Source: Salinispora arenicola
Lineage (GTDB): Bacteria > Actinomycetota > Actinomycetes > Mycobacteriales > Micromonosporaceae
NCBI RefSeq assembly: GCF_006716065.1
Contig: NZ_VFOL01000001.1
Location: 5,270,001-5,334,000, forward strand
DNA length: 64,000 nt
Direction of reading: 5' to 3'
In this document: in pieces, positions 34,078 through 42,006 of the stretch
Layout of the letters: each line of letters begins with the position of its first letter
How positions within the stretch are numbered: the stretch's first letter is position 1
Made by a program: the position numbers and the translations under genes
The notes under the pieces: model-generated
The model's input: only the letters and a program-made list of their open reading frames with translations
Databases searched by the model: none
Told to the model about the DNA's origin: nothing

Positions 34078-34946
34078 GACAACTCCTCCGCAAGTGCAGA
34101 AATCAGCCTCGCCGACTCGCGCACGGTGAGTGCGGCCTCCCGGAGGCGATCGTACGTGCGGACATATCGCAGTGCCTTGTCCGACTCCATGAAGAGTCGT
34201 CCGCCGAGTGTCTCCGCATGCGCGACGTCGGTGTAGGGCGGAGGCATCTTGAAGAGCCAGAACGTGCCGTCCAAGCCTGCGTGGAGTCCGAGGGTCGCGG
34301 ACAGAACCCGGATCTCGACCGTCGGCTTTCTCAGTGCCTGCACCAGGTGGTCGAGCTGGGCCGCCATTACTTCCCGGCTCATCACCGGACGCCGTAGGGC
34401 CGATTCCTCGACAATCACGGCTAGTCGCGTAGCGGTCGGCTGTTCCAACAGTCGCTGCCGGTCCATCCGGAGCTGGACCCACTTCCGGATCTGCACCTCG
34501 CTGGTGGAACTGGCCTCCGCGTTCCGGATCACCGCCTCGGCGTAATCCCTTGTCTGCAGCAGACCGGGAATGAGCAACGAGGCGTAGGTGCACACCTGCT
34601 CCGCTCTCGACTCCAGCCAGGGAAAGTCAATGAACGACGTGTCGTAGATCGTCTGGTCGAAATCGTTGTCCCAGCGGTCTACCCGCCAGGCGTCCTGCGC
34701 AAGCTGGATGATCCGGTTTCGCTCCCGCTCGTCGTACACACCGTAGAGATCCAGCAGTTCCACGACGAGATCTCGACGAAATGGCCACTCCGCTCGCTCA
34801 TACCGTGCCAGTGACGAGAAGTCCCGCTCCAGGAAGCGAGCCACGTACTTGAGCGTCAGGCCGCGCTGCTCACGCAACTCCCGCATCTGTTGGCCGAGCC
34901 ACTGTGCCCGCAGCGTCCGCACGAAGGCTTCTCTTTTGACGGCCAT
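34074..34946 (-). CDS. helix-turn-helix regulator of the Scr1 (DUF5753) family
   Basis: A 290-residue regulator. ATG at 34946 follows GGAGAGGTGAG. Residues 15-75 are an XRE HTH (LGQQMRELREQRGLTLKYVARFLERDFSSLARYERAEW), and residues 100-285 form the DUF5753 domain (CTYASLLIPGLLQTRDYAEAVI, RMDRQRLLEQP, LDHLVQALRKPTVEIRVL). It is followed by DUF397 with a 4-base overlap. The pair is independent of the Scr1/DUF6879 operon at 5.3-6.9 kb, so the window holds two variants of the module. Confidence 0.93.
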   Translation of the reverse strand: MAVKREAFVRTLRAQWLGQQMRELREQRGLTLKYVARFLERDFSSLARYERAEWPFRRDLVVELLDLYGVYDERERNRIIQLAQDAWRVDRWDNDFDQTIYDTSFIDFPWLESRAEQVCTYASLLIPGLLQTRDYAEAVIRNAEASSTSEVQIRKWVQLRMDRQRLLEQPTATRLAVIVEESALRRPVMSREVMAAQLDHLVQALRKPTVEIRVLSATLGLHAGLDGTFWLFKMPPPYTDVAHAETLGGRLFMESDKALRYVRTYDRLREAALTVRESARLISALAEELS

Positions 34947-35389
34947 ACTCACCTCTCCACGCATCCTGCCGAAGTGGATCCGTTGGTGTCGTTGCACCAA
35001 TGCCGAAGCCACTGGAAATGTGGCCTTCGGGTGAGGGTGATCACCGACCCCCGGGGACGCCCGGTGCAAGCACGGTAACCGCGGCTGTGCCAACAGCCGA
35101 GAAGGTGACGAGGGACGGCCTGGCGTGTGGCAGACGCATACCGGCCCTCGTCGGGCCTCAACATGGAGCCGCGACAAGCGCGCATTCCGGCTCCGACCGA
35201 CTTGACGAATTCCTATCACGGCACGGTGGATCCTCGCGACCCCGCCTCGCCCAAACTGACGCACCCACCGACTGCCCGGTGGCCGTACTGCCGAAAGGGC
35301 TGCGGTCGTCGGGCCGGGCGGCCCTGGCCGGAATTCCCCTCCCCAGGGCCGCCCCTCCAACACCAACACCGATGAAGGGACCATGACCA
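34947..35389. other. divergent intergenic region
   Basis: About 440 bases between the Scr1-type regulator and the DivIVA-like gene. Overlapping open frames have no family features. It should hold both promoters. The right end carries GAAGGGA before the ATG at 35390. Confidence 0.5.
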
Positions 35390-35641
35390 ATGCAGAACGG
35401 CACCGTCTACGGCGGCACGCAGCAGCTCCATCCGCGCCTCGTGCGGGAGCGGAACTTCTCCACGGTGGGCCTGGGCCGGCGCGGCCTGAACCCCCAGGAG
35501 GTACGACACTTCCTGCACCGGGTCTCGCTCGAACTGGCCGCTCTGCGTCAGGACGTGGCCCGGCTCAACGACGAGAACACCCGACTCAAGCGGGCGCTGC
35601 GCGACTGGCAGAGCGCGCAGGCACGGCGGCGGACACCATGA
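35390..35641 (+). CDS. short DivIVA-domain protein
   Basis: An 83-residue protein. The middle matches the DivIVA N-terminal domain and its coiled coil: FSTVGLGRRGLNPQEVRHFLHRVSLELAALRQDVARLNDENTRL. Wag31/DivIVA proteins target negatively curved membrane and organise polar growth, but this one lacks the long C-terminal coiled coil, so it is only the membrane-targeting and dimerisation module. The stop overlaps the next start (ATGA). It may act as an adapter or modifier of polar growth. Confidence 0.85.
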   Translation: MQNGTVYGGTQQLHPRLVRERNFSTVGLGRRGLNPQEVRHFLHRVSLELAALRQDVARLNDENTRLKRALRDWQSAQARRRTP

Positions 35642-35886
35642 CTCGTCACATGATCCACCTACCGGTGGCGGTCCCGGAGTTGGCCGACGCGCTCCGCTTC
35701 GCGTACACCTTCACCCGCTCGCTGGCCCTGGTCCCGGGGATCGAGTTGGCCGGCGTGACCGTCTCCGCCGAGGACGCCCAGCACATCCGCCACTGGGTGT
35801 TCTGCGACCGACTGATGCCGGACCGGCTGCGGTGCGCCCGCCGGTCCGGTCACCAGGGACGCTGTGACCCGACCGGACCAGGTTGA
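35638..35886 (+). CDS. small hypothetical protein coupled to the DivIVA-domain gene
   Basis: An 82-residue protein whose ATG at 35638 overlaps the DivIVA stop by 4 bases. The first 55 residues look like a compact alpha/beta fold (IHLPVAVPELADALRFAYTFTRSLALVPG). The C-terminus is basic with three cysteines (VFCDRLMPDRLRCARRSGHQGRC), perhaps metal-binding. No family is recognised. Tight coupling suggests it works with the DivIVA-domain protein. Confidence 0.68.
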   Translation: MTRHMIHLPVAVPELADALRFAYTFTRSLALVPGIELAGVTVSAEDAQHIRHWVFCDRLMPDRLRCARRSGHQGRCDPTGPG

Positions 35887-35967
35887 GGAGTTCGTGCGCG
35901 GCCGGTCGGGGTTGGCCCCCGCCGGCCGGGGTAATCGGGATCGGCCCGGGTCGGACGAGGAGGCACG

Positions 35968-36930
35968 ATGGTGAACGTCGGCTACACCCTGCTAAGTGAG
36001 CAGGCCGGGCCGAAGGAACTGGTCGACCACGCCGTACGCGCTGAGGCCGCCGGCTTCGATCACCTGGTCGTGTCCGACTGTTACTCCCCCTGGCTCGACT
36101 CCCAGGCACACTCTCCGTACGCCTGGTCGGTGCTCGGCGCGGTTGCCCATGCCACCTCCCGGGCGGCGCTGATGTCCTACGTGACCTGCCCGATCCGCCG
36201 ATACCACCCGGCTGTGGTGGCGCAGAAGGCGAGCACCGTCGGGGTGCTCTCCGACGGCCGGTTCACCCTCGGCCTCGGCGCCGGCGAGCGCCTCAACGAG
36301 TATGTTGCCGGCAGCTGGCCGCACGTGCAGCAGCGGCACGAGATGTTCGAGGAAGCGCTGAAGATCATAAAGCCGCTGCTGAACGGCGAGACGGTGACCT
36401 TCTCCGGCAACCACTACGCCGTACCCGACGCCTACCTGTGGGACCGGCCGGCGCAGCCGGTCCCGATGGCCGTCGCCGCCTCCGGCCGCCAGTCGGCCAC
36501 CCTCGCCGCCGAATACGCCGACGCCATCATCGCCGCCGAGCCGGATCCCCACCTGCTTCAGGTGTACGAACAGGCCGGCGGCGCGCGGAAGCCGCGCTAC
36601 GGGCAGGTGGTCATCTGCTGGGGCCCGGACGAGGCCGAGTGCCGTGCGATCCTGCACGACCAGTTCCGCTGGTTCGGGCTGGGCTGGAAGGTCAAGGCTG
36701 AGCTGCCCGGCCCCGACTCCTTCGCCGCCGCCACCCAATTCGTCAGTGAGGAGGACGCTGCCACCGGCATCCCCTGCGGCCCGGACGTCGACCGGCACGT
36801 CGCGGCGTTCCGGCGCTACGTCGACGCCGGCTTCAGCCATCTCGCGCTCCTCCAGGTCGGTGGCGGGAGCCAGCCGATGTTCCTGGAGTGGGCACACGAG
36901 CGACTCCTGCCCCGCCTACGAGAGCTGTGA
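35968..36930 (+). CDS. F420-dependent LLM class oxidoreductase
   Basis: A 320-residue luciferase-like TIM barrel. The start ATG follows GGAGG. The sequence fits the TIGR03557 (F420-dependent G6PDH-like) family: GYTLLSEQAGPKELVDHAVRAEAAGF, DSQAHSPYAWSVLGAVAHAT, CPIRRYHPAVVAQKASTVGVLS, and LGLGAGERLNEYVAG, the cofactor-binding loop. Cofactor F420 is used throughout actinobacteria, and the substrate here is unknown. It sits alone between the DivIVA genes and the DinB-like operon. Confidence 0.9.
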   Translation: MVNVGYTLLSEQAGPKELVDHAVRAEAAGFDHLVVSDCYSPWLDSQAHSPYAWSVLGAVAHATSRAALMSYVTCPIRRYHPAVVAQKASTVGVLSDGRFTLGLGAGERLNEYVAGSWPHVQQRHEMFEEALKIIKPLLNGETVTFSGNHYAVPDAYLWDRPAQPVPMAVAASGRQSATLAAEYADAIIAAEPDPHLLQVYEQAGGARKPRYGQVVICWGPDEAECRAILHDQFRWFGLGWKVKAELPGPDSFAAATQFVSEEDAATGIPCGPDVDRHVAAFRRYVDAGFSHLALLQVGGGSQPMFLEWAHERLLPRLREL

Positions 36931-37089
36931 CGTCCACGCCGCTCCGAGGCATGCCCCTGGGTGGGCGGCGACGCATTGCTCGACGTCCACCTTGCCGCCC
37001 TGAGCGGTAGGGAAGGCCGTTTCGTCGGGCTCTCGCCCTGACCTGCCGAGGTCGGTGTGGGATCACGCTTGCGCATCCACCTTAGTTGC

Positions 37090-37113
37090 GATAGTTGTTA
37101 ATTAACAGCTATC
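37090..37113. promoter_or_regulatory. 24-bp inverted repeat, probable ArsR-type operator
   Basis: GATAGTTGTTAA and TTAACAGCTATC are complementary at 11 of 12 positions with no spacer. The site ends 14 bases before the start of the first gene of an operon that contains an ArsR-type repressor, a position where a bound repressor would block transcription. Confidence 0.65.
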
Positions 37114-37127
37114 TGAAGGAGACTGGT

Positions 37128-37682
37128 GTGGTGACGACCCCCGCGGTGGACCTGTACCGGCAAGCAGGCGCCCACGCGTCGACGATCATGGCAGGCATCC
37201 GGCCGGAACACCTGGCAGAGCCGACGCCCTGCGCGAAGTGGACAGTGCAGGACATCGTCGACCACCTGGTCGGCGGCACCGGCTACCTGCTGGCCGCGGC
37301 CACTGGCGGCCAGCCTGGCGATCCGGCGAGCCGGGCCACCACCGACCGGTTCACCACGGGTCACGCCGCAGTCCTCGACGCGGTGGCCGAGCCCGGTGCG
37401 ATGGAGCGCCGTTGCATGTCACCGCTGGGATTCGAGTGGAGCGTCCGGGAAGCCGTCGCCGCCACGTTCATGGACGTCCTTGTCCACAGCTGGGACCTCG
37501 CCGCGGCCACCGGCCAGGACAGCCGTCTCGACCCCGATCTGGTCCAGGCCTGCTGGGAGATGTTCGTCCCGGAAATGCCCGCACGGGGCCGGCACACCGG
37601 GCTGGTCGGCCCGGAGGTCGCGGTACCCGCCGACGCCCCGCTGCAGGACCGCCTGCTCGGCGCCATGGGCCGCCAACCATGA
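37128..37682 (+). CDS. TIGR03086 (DinB-like, mycothiol-type) metal-binding protein
   Basis: About 184 residues. GTG at 37128 follows AAGGAG. It is a four-helix bundle of the mycothiol-dependent maleylpyruvate isomerase/DinB type: PCAKWTVQDIVDHLVGGTGYL carries the first metal-binding His, and AATFMDVLVHSWDLAAATGQD the second His/Asp set. Members use mycothiol or act on small metabolites. It is first in a three-gene operon with ArsR and SRPBCC genes, each overlapping by 4 bases, under a 24-bp inverted repeat. The substrate is unknown. Confidence 0.85.
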   Translation: MVTTPAVDLYRQAGAHASTIMAGIRPEHLAEPTPCAKWTVQDIVDHLVGGTGYLLAAATGGQPGDPASRATTDRFTTGHAAVLDAVAEPGAMERRCMSPLGFEWSVREAVAATFMDVLVHSWDLAAATGQDSRLDPDLVQACWEMFVPEMPARGRHTGLVGPEVAVPADAPLQDRLLGAMGRQP

Positions 37683-38050
37683 CCTCCACCGGCCACACTG
37701 ACCCGGCGACCGGGTCGGGCCTGGTCGACGCCGCGTTGCGGGCAATGGCCCATCCCCGCCGGCGTGCGATGCTCCGCGTCGTGCGCGACGGCGAACGCAC
37801 CGCCCGCGAGCTCGCCGAGGCGGCCGGGACCTCCCCGCCCGACGCCAGCCGCCACCTCAAGATCCTGCGAGAAGCCGGCCTACTCACCGTACGGGCCGAG
37901 AAGACCAGCCGACTCTACCGACTCGACCCGATCCAGATGGCCGAGGTCCGCGCCGTCCTCGACGAGTTCTGGGACGACCGCCTCGCCGCCCTCAAAGTCG
38001 CGGCCGAAACCATGGCTGCCGAGCGGTCCGCACAACAGGACACCGCGTGA
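37679..38050 (+). CDS. ArsR family regulator
   Basis: A 123-residue winged-helix repressor. ATG at 37679 overlaps the upstream stop (ATGA). Recognition region: MAHPRRRAMLRVVRDGERTARELAEAAGTSPPDASRHLKILREAGLLTVR, typical of the ArsR subgroup paired with SRPBCC/AHSA1 proteins. There are no metal-binding cysteines, so it is unlikely to be a metal sensor. The 24-bp inverted repeat before the operon is the probable operator, making the operon self-repressing. Confidence 0.9.
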   Translation: MTSTGHTDPATGSGLVDAALRAMAHPRRRAMLRVVRDGERTARELAEAAGTSPPDASRHLKILREAGLLTVRAEKTSRLYRLDPIQMAEVRAVLDEFWDDRLAALKVAAETMAAERSAQQDTA

Positions 38051-38532
38051 GACTCGTCGTCAAGGAAGTCACGATCGACGCACCAGTCACCCTGGTCTAC
38101 CAGCTGCTCACCGACCCGGCACACCTGGTGCGCTGGCTCGCCGACGAGGCTGACATCGAGCCGCGCCCCGGCGGACTCGTGCGCTGGAGACACGCCAACG
38201 GCGACGTGTGCACCGGCCGGGTCGTCGAAGCCGTCCCGTCCCGGCGACTGGTGTTCACCTACGGCTGGGCACGACCCGAGGTCCAGATCCCGCCGGGCTC
38301 GACGACCGTCGAAATCGATCTCGCCGTCACTCCCGACGGAACCCGGCTGCGACTGACCCACCACGGCCTCGCCGATCACATGGCCGACATCCACAGCGGC
38401 GGTTGGGCCCACTACTTGTCCCGGCTCGTCACCGCTACCGGCGCCGGCGACCCCGGACCGGACCCGTTCGTCGACCAGCGCGTTCCCACCCCAGCCGAGC
38501 TCAGGGGTCTCGGCGTGCGGTGCGACGGGTGA
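38047..38532 (+). CDS. SRPBCC (AHSA1-like) domain protein
   Basis: A 161-residue START/Bet v1-like protein, GTG at 38047 overlapping the ArsR stop by 4 bases. Features: EVTIDAPVTLVYQLLTDPAHLVRWLADEADIEPRPGGLVRWR at the N-terminus and LRLTHHGLADHMADIHSGGWAHYLSRL at the C-terminal helix, the standard AHSA1 pattern. It should bind a hydrophobic ligand in the cavity. The 3' end overlaps the convergent RCC1 gene by 32 bases. Confidence 0.88.
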   Translation: MRLVVKEVTIDAPVTLVYQLLTDPAHLVRWLADEADIEPRPGGLVRWRHANGDVCTGRVVEAVPSRRLVFTYGWARPEVQIPPGSTTVEIDLAVTPDGTRLRLTHHGLADHMADIHSGGWAHYLSRLVTATGAGDPGPDPFVDQRVPTPAELRGLGVRCDG

Positions 38533-40210
38533 GGTAGAGGAATGTGGCGCCGGCGAGGATGAGCAGGGTGGCGGTGCCGAGGATGGTGGGCAGGTTGGGT
38601 CCGGTGATGGGTAGGTCGGGGTCGTCGGGTGTGTTGGGGTTGTCGGGTGCGTTGATGGTGATGGTGGTGGATTCGGATTGGTTGCTGGGGCAGGTGTTGG
38701 TGCTGGTGTAGTGGGCGGTGAGGGTGTGGGTGCCGGGTGGGAGTCGGGTGGTCTGGGTGGCGGTGTTGTTGCTGTCCAGGGGCACGGTGGCGAGGTCGGT
38801 GTTGTTGTTGCGGAAGGTGATGGTTCCGGTGGGGGTGTCGGTGGTGCAGGTGACGGTGGCGGTGAGGGCGATGTCCTGATCGGCCGTCGGGCTTCGGGGC
38901 GAGACCCGCAGGGCTGTGGCGGACGCTGATCGCGGTTCGACCAAGGCCAGAGTATGGACGCTGCCGGTGGCGATGGCGGTGATCGTGGTTGCCGTGGGCA
39001 GGCTGACCGCGACGGGCGTCCTGCGCACGGTGGTGGTCCCGTCACCCAGCTGGCCGACGATATTGCTGCCCCAGGCGAGGACGGTGCCGGCCGAGGTGAT
39101 CGCCAGGCCGAAGAGATCGCCGGCGGCAATCGCGGTGATCGTGACGCCTGCGGGCAGACTCACGGTGCCGGGCGTGTTCCTGTCTCTCGTGGTCCCATCA
39201 CCCAACTGGCCCCAGTTGTTGTTGCCCCAGGCGAGAACGGTGCCAGCCGAGGTCAACGCCAGACTATGGGTGAGGCCGCCGACGACGGCGGTGACTGTGG
39301 TGCCCGGGGGCAGGCGGACGTCAACGGGAGTGCGGCGATTGGTATTGCTCCCGTCACCCAGCTGGCCGATAAAATTGCTGCCCCAGGCACGGGCGGTGCC
39401 AACCGAGGTCACCGCCAGACTGTGCGAGCCACCGCCGGCGACAGCGGTAACCCTCGTGCCCACCGGCAACCCCACGGCCACCGGCGTACGGCGGTTCGTC
39501 GTGCTCCCGTCACCCAACTGACCGGAAGAGTTGTCACCCCAGGCGAAGACGGTGCCGGCCGAGGTCAGCGCCAGACTGTGTACGCCACCGCCTGCGACAG
39601 CGGTAACCACCGTGCCCGCCGGCAAACCCACCGGCACCGGCGTACGGCGATTCGTCGTAGTCCCATCACCCAACTGACCGGTCGAATTGTCACCCCAAGC
39701 AAGGACGGTGCCAGCCGAGGTCAACGCCAGACTGTGGTTGAAGCCGGCGGCGACGGCGGTGACCGTGGTGCCCGGCGGCAGGCGGACGTCGACGGGAGTG
39801 CTGCGATTGATGGTGGTCCCGTCGCCCAACTGGCCAACGGCGTTTCTGCCCCAGGTGAGAACGGTGCCGGCCGACGTCAACGCCAGACTGTGCGCATCGC
39901 CGCCGGCGACAGCGGTCACCTCAGCACCGGCGGGCAGACCCACGGGGATGGGTACGGTGCGGTAGTTGTTGGTGGTTCCATCCCCCAACTGGCCGTAGTA
40001 GTTGTCGCCCCAAGCGAGGACGGCATCCGACGTGCCAGTGGTCGGTGACAGCGTCTGCTGCGCGACCGAGGTGTGCTGCCCGGCGGCGGACGACATGCTG
40101 ACCGCCTGGACGGTCGTCACCACCACCGCGAGGCAGAACCACTCGACGGCGGCCCTCGTCGACCGGCGTGCTCCGACACGACGGCCCGGCCGCTGACAGA
40201 ATCCCCGCAT
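38501..40210 (-). CDS. sortase-anchored RCC1 propeller protein A
   Basis: About 569 residues, ATG at 40210. A long signal peptide (FCLAVVVTTVQAVSMSSAAG) is followed by seven RCC1 repeats, each with AWGxNxxGQLGDGTTxxRxTP and a SLALTSAGTV strand, giving one seven-bladed beta-propeller. Then comes an Ig-like domain (DIALTATVTCTTDTPTGTITFRNN) and a C-terminal sorting signal: LPITG, the hydrophobic segment LPTILGTATLLILAGATFLYL, and basic residues RRTARR. The protein should be covalently attached to peptidoglycan by a sortase. Blades in RCC1 proteins bind proteins or carbohydrates; a surface adhesive role is inferred. First (rightmost transcribed last) of three tandem paralogues on this strand. 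Confidence 0.9.
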   Translation of the reverse strand: MRGFCQRPGRRVGARRSTRAAVEWFCLAVVVTTVQAVSMSSAAGQHTSVAQQTLSPTTGTSDAVLAWGDNYYGQLGDGTTNNYRTVPIPVGLPAGAEVTAVAGGDAHSLALTSAGTVLTWGRNAVGQLGDGTTINRSTPVDVRLPPGTTVTAVAAGFNHSLALTSAGTVLAWGDNSTGQLGDGTTTNRRTPVPVGLPAGTVVTAVAGGGVHSLALTSAGTVFAWGDNSSGQLGDGSTTNRRTPVAVGLPVGTRVTAVAGGGSHSLAVTSVGTARAWGSNFIGQLGDGSNTNRRTPVDVRLPPGTTVTAVVGGLTHSLALTSAGTVLAWGNNNWGQLGDGTTRDRNTPGTVSLPAGVTITAIAAGDLFGLAITSAGTVLAWGSNIVGQLGDGTTTVRRTPVAVSLPTATTITAIATGSVHTLALVEPRSASATALRVSPRSPTADQDIALTATVTCTTDTPTGTITFRNNNTDLATVPLDSNNTATQTTRLPPGTHTLTAHYTSTNTCPSNQSESTTITINAPDNPNTPDDPDLPITGPNLPTILGTATLLILAGATFLYLTRRTARRDP

Positions 40211-40252
40211 CGTCCACACCTTCCTTCTCAGCAGTCCACGGCACCCGACCCG

Positions 40253-41968
40253 TCATCGCAGCTGGTGTGACACCGGCCGACGTCGGCCGGTGAGGCGAAT
40301 CAGGGTGGCACCGGCCAGGGTGAACAGGGCGGCAGCACCGACGACGGTCGGCAGGTTCGGGCCGGTGACAGGAAGGTCGGGACCGTCGGGTGCTGGGGCG
40401 ACCGTGACGCTGACGGGCACGGAACGACTGTCCGGGCAGGTGTTGGAACTCGTGTAGTCGGCGGTGAGGCTGTGCTCGCCCGGCGCCAGCTTCATGGTGT
40501 GGCTGGCGGTGCCATCGATGGTCAGGGGTGCGGTGACCAGCACGGCCGTGTTGTCACGGAACATGACCGTTCCCGCGGGCGTGTCGCCGGTGCAGGTGAC
40601 CGTAGCGGTGAGGGTGACATCCTGACCCACCTCCGGATTCGACGGCGTGACCCGCAACGCAACACTGGACGTTGGAGGCGCGACTAGGGCCAGGTTGTGG
40701 TTAGTACCGGCGGCGATAGCGGTGACCGTGGTACCCGCCGACAGACTCACCGCGACAGGCACGCTGCTGTCAGCGGTGGTCCCATCACCCAACTGGCCGT
40801 CAGAATTGTCACCCCAAGCAAGGACGGCACCGGTGGATGTCAGCGCCACGCTGTGGTCACTGTCGCTGAGAGCGATGGCGGTGACGGTGGCACCTGAGGG
40901 CAAACTCACCGCCACCGGCGTACTGCTGTCAGCGGTGGTCCCATCACCCAACTGACCAAAGAAATTACGCCCCCACGCAAGGACAGTGCCAGCAGACGTC
41001 AACCCCAGACTATGGTCGTCGCCGGCAGTAATGGCGGTGACCGTGATGCCCGAGGGCAAACTCACCGCGACAGGCACGCTGCTGTCAGCGGTGGTCCCAT
41101 CACCCAACTGACCAAAGAAATTACGCCCCCACGCAAGGACAGTGCCAGCAGACGTCAACCCCACGCTGTGTTCGCCACCGCCAGCGACGGCGACGGCCGT
41201 CGTACCGACGGGCAGACTCACCGGCACCGGCGTACTGCGGGTCGTGGTGGACCCGTCACCCAGCTGACCTAAGGAGTTGTGGCCCCAGGCAAGGACTGTG
41301 CCGGCGGACGTCACCGCCAGGCTGTGGGAGCGGCCGCCGGCGACGGCAGTGACCGTCGTACCCGCCGGTAGGCTCACCGACACTGGCGTACTGCGGTTCG
41401 TGGTAGTCCCATCACCCAACTGACCCCTGGAATTGTGGCCCCAGGCGAGGAGGGTGCCCGCCGAGGTCAACGCCAGACTGTGCAGACCGCCAGCGGCGAC
41501 GGCGGTGACCGTGACGCCCACGGGCAGACTCACCGGCACCGGCGTACTGCTGTTCGTGGTGGACCCATCGCCCAGTTGCCCGGAGAAGTTGCCGCCCCAT
41601 GCGAGGACGCTGCCGGCAGACGTCAACGCCAGACCATGGTCGGCTCCCGCGGACGTTGCGGTAACCGTGACACCCGCAGGCAGACTCACCGCCACTGGTG
41701 TACTGCTGTCAGTGGTGGACCCGTCACCCAACTGGCCGAAGTCATTATTGCCCCAGGCGAGGGCGATGTTCGTGGCGGTGGATGGTGCTGGCATACGCTG
41801 CACGGCCGACGTATGCCGCGCGACCGAGCTGTCCTGCTCGGCGGCGGCCGACGCGCCGCCCGCCTGGACGGCCGTCACCACCACCGCGAGGCAGAACCAC
41901 CCGGCGATGACCCTCGCCGCCCGGCGCGCTCCGACACCACGGCCCGGCTGCTGACCGACTCCCCGCAT
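40253..41968 (-). CDS. sortase-anchored RCC1 propeller protein B
   Basis: About 571 residues, ATG at 41968 behind GGAGGG. Same order as its neighbours: signal peptide, seven RCC1 blades, Ig-like domain (DVTLTATVTCTGDTPAGTVMF), and a sorting signal with LPVTG, a membrane segment, and TGRRRP. Two adjacent blades contain an almost identical DNA stretch (40930-41010 and 41080-41160, AWGRNFFGQLGDGTTADSS), a sign of recent internal duplication. The ends of genes A and C flank it within 45 bases on each side. Confidence 0.9.
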   Translation of the reverse strand: MRGVGQQPGRGVGARRAARVIAGWFCLAVVVTAVQAGGASAAAEQDSSVARHTSAVQRMPAPSTATNIALAWGNNDFGQLGDGSTTDSSTPVAVSLPAGVTVTATSAGADHGLALTSAGSVLAWGGNFSGQLGDGSTTNSSTPVPVSLPVGVTVTAVAAGGLHSLALTSAGTLLAWGHNSRGQLGDGTTTNRSTPVSVSLPAGTTVTAVAGGRSHSLAVTSAGTVLAWGHNSLGQLGDGSTTTRSTPVPVSLPVGTTAVAVAGGGEHSVGLTSAGTVLAWGRNFFGQLGDGTTADSSVPVAVSLPSGITVTAITAGDDHSLGLTSAGTVLAWGRNFFGQLGDGTTADSSTPVAVSLPSGATVTAIALSDSDHSVALTSTGAVLAWGDNSDGQLGDGTTADSSVPVAVSLSAGTTVTAIAAGTNHNLALVAPPTSSVALRVTPSNPEVGQDVTLTATVTCTGDTPAGTVMFRDNTAVLVTAPLTIDGTASHTMKLAPGEHSLTADYTSSNTCPDSRSVPVSVTVAPAPDGPDLPVTGPNLPTVVGAAALFTLAGATLIRLTGRRRPVSHQLR

Positions 41969-42006
41969 CGTCAATACCCTCCTGCAGCGGCCACGGCACC
42001 GACTCG

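Noticed and set aside
37238..37678. Extended start for the ArsR gene
   Set aside because: The frame is open upstream through the DinB-like gene, but the ATG at 37679 gives the normal ArsR length and a 4-base overlap.
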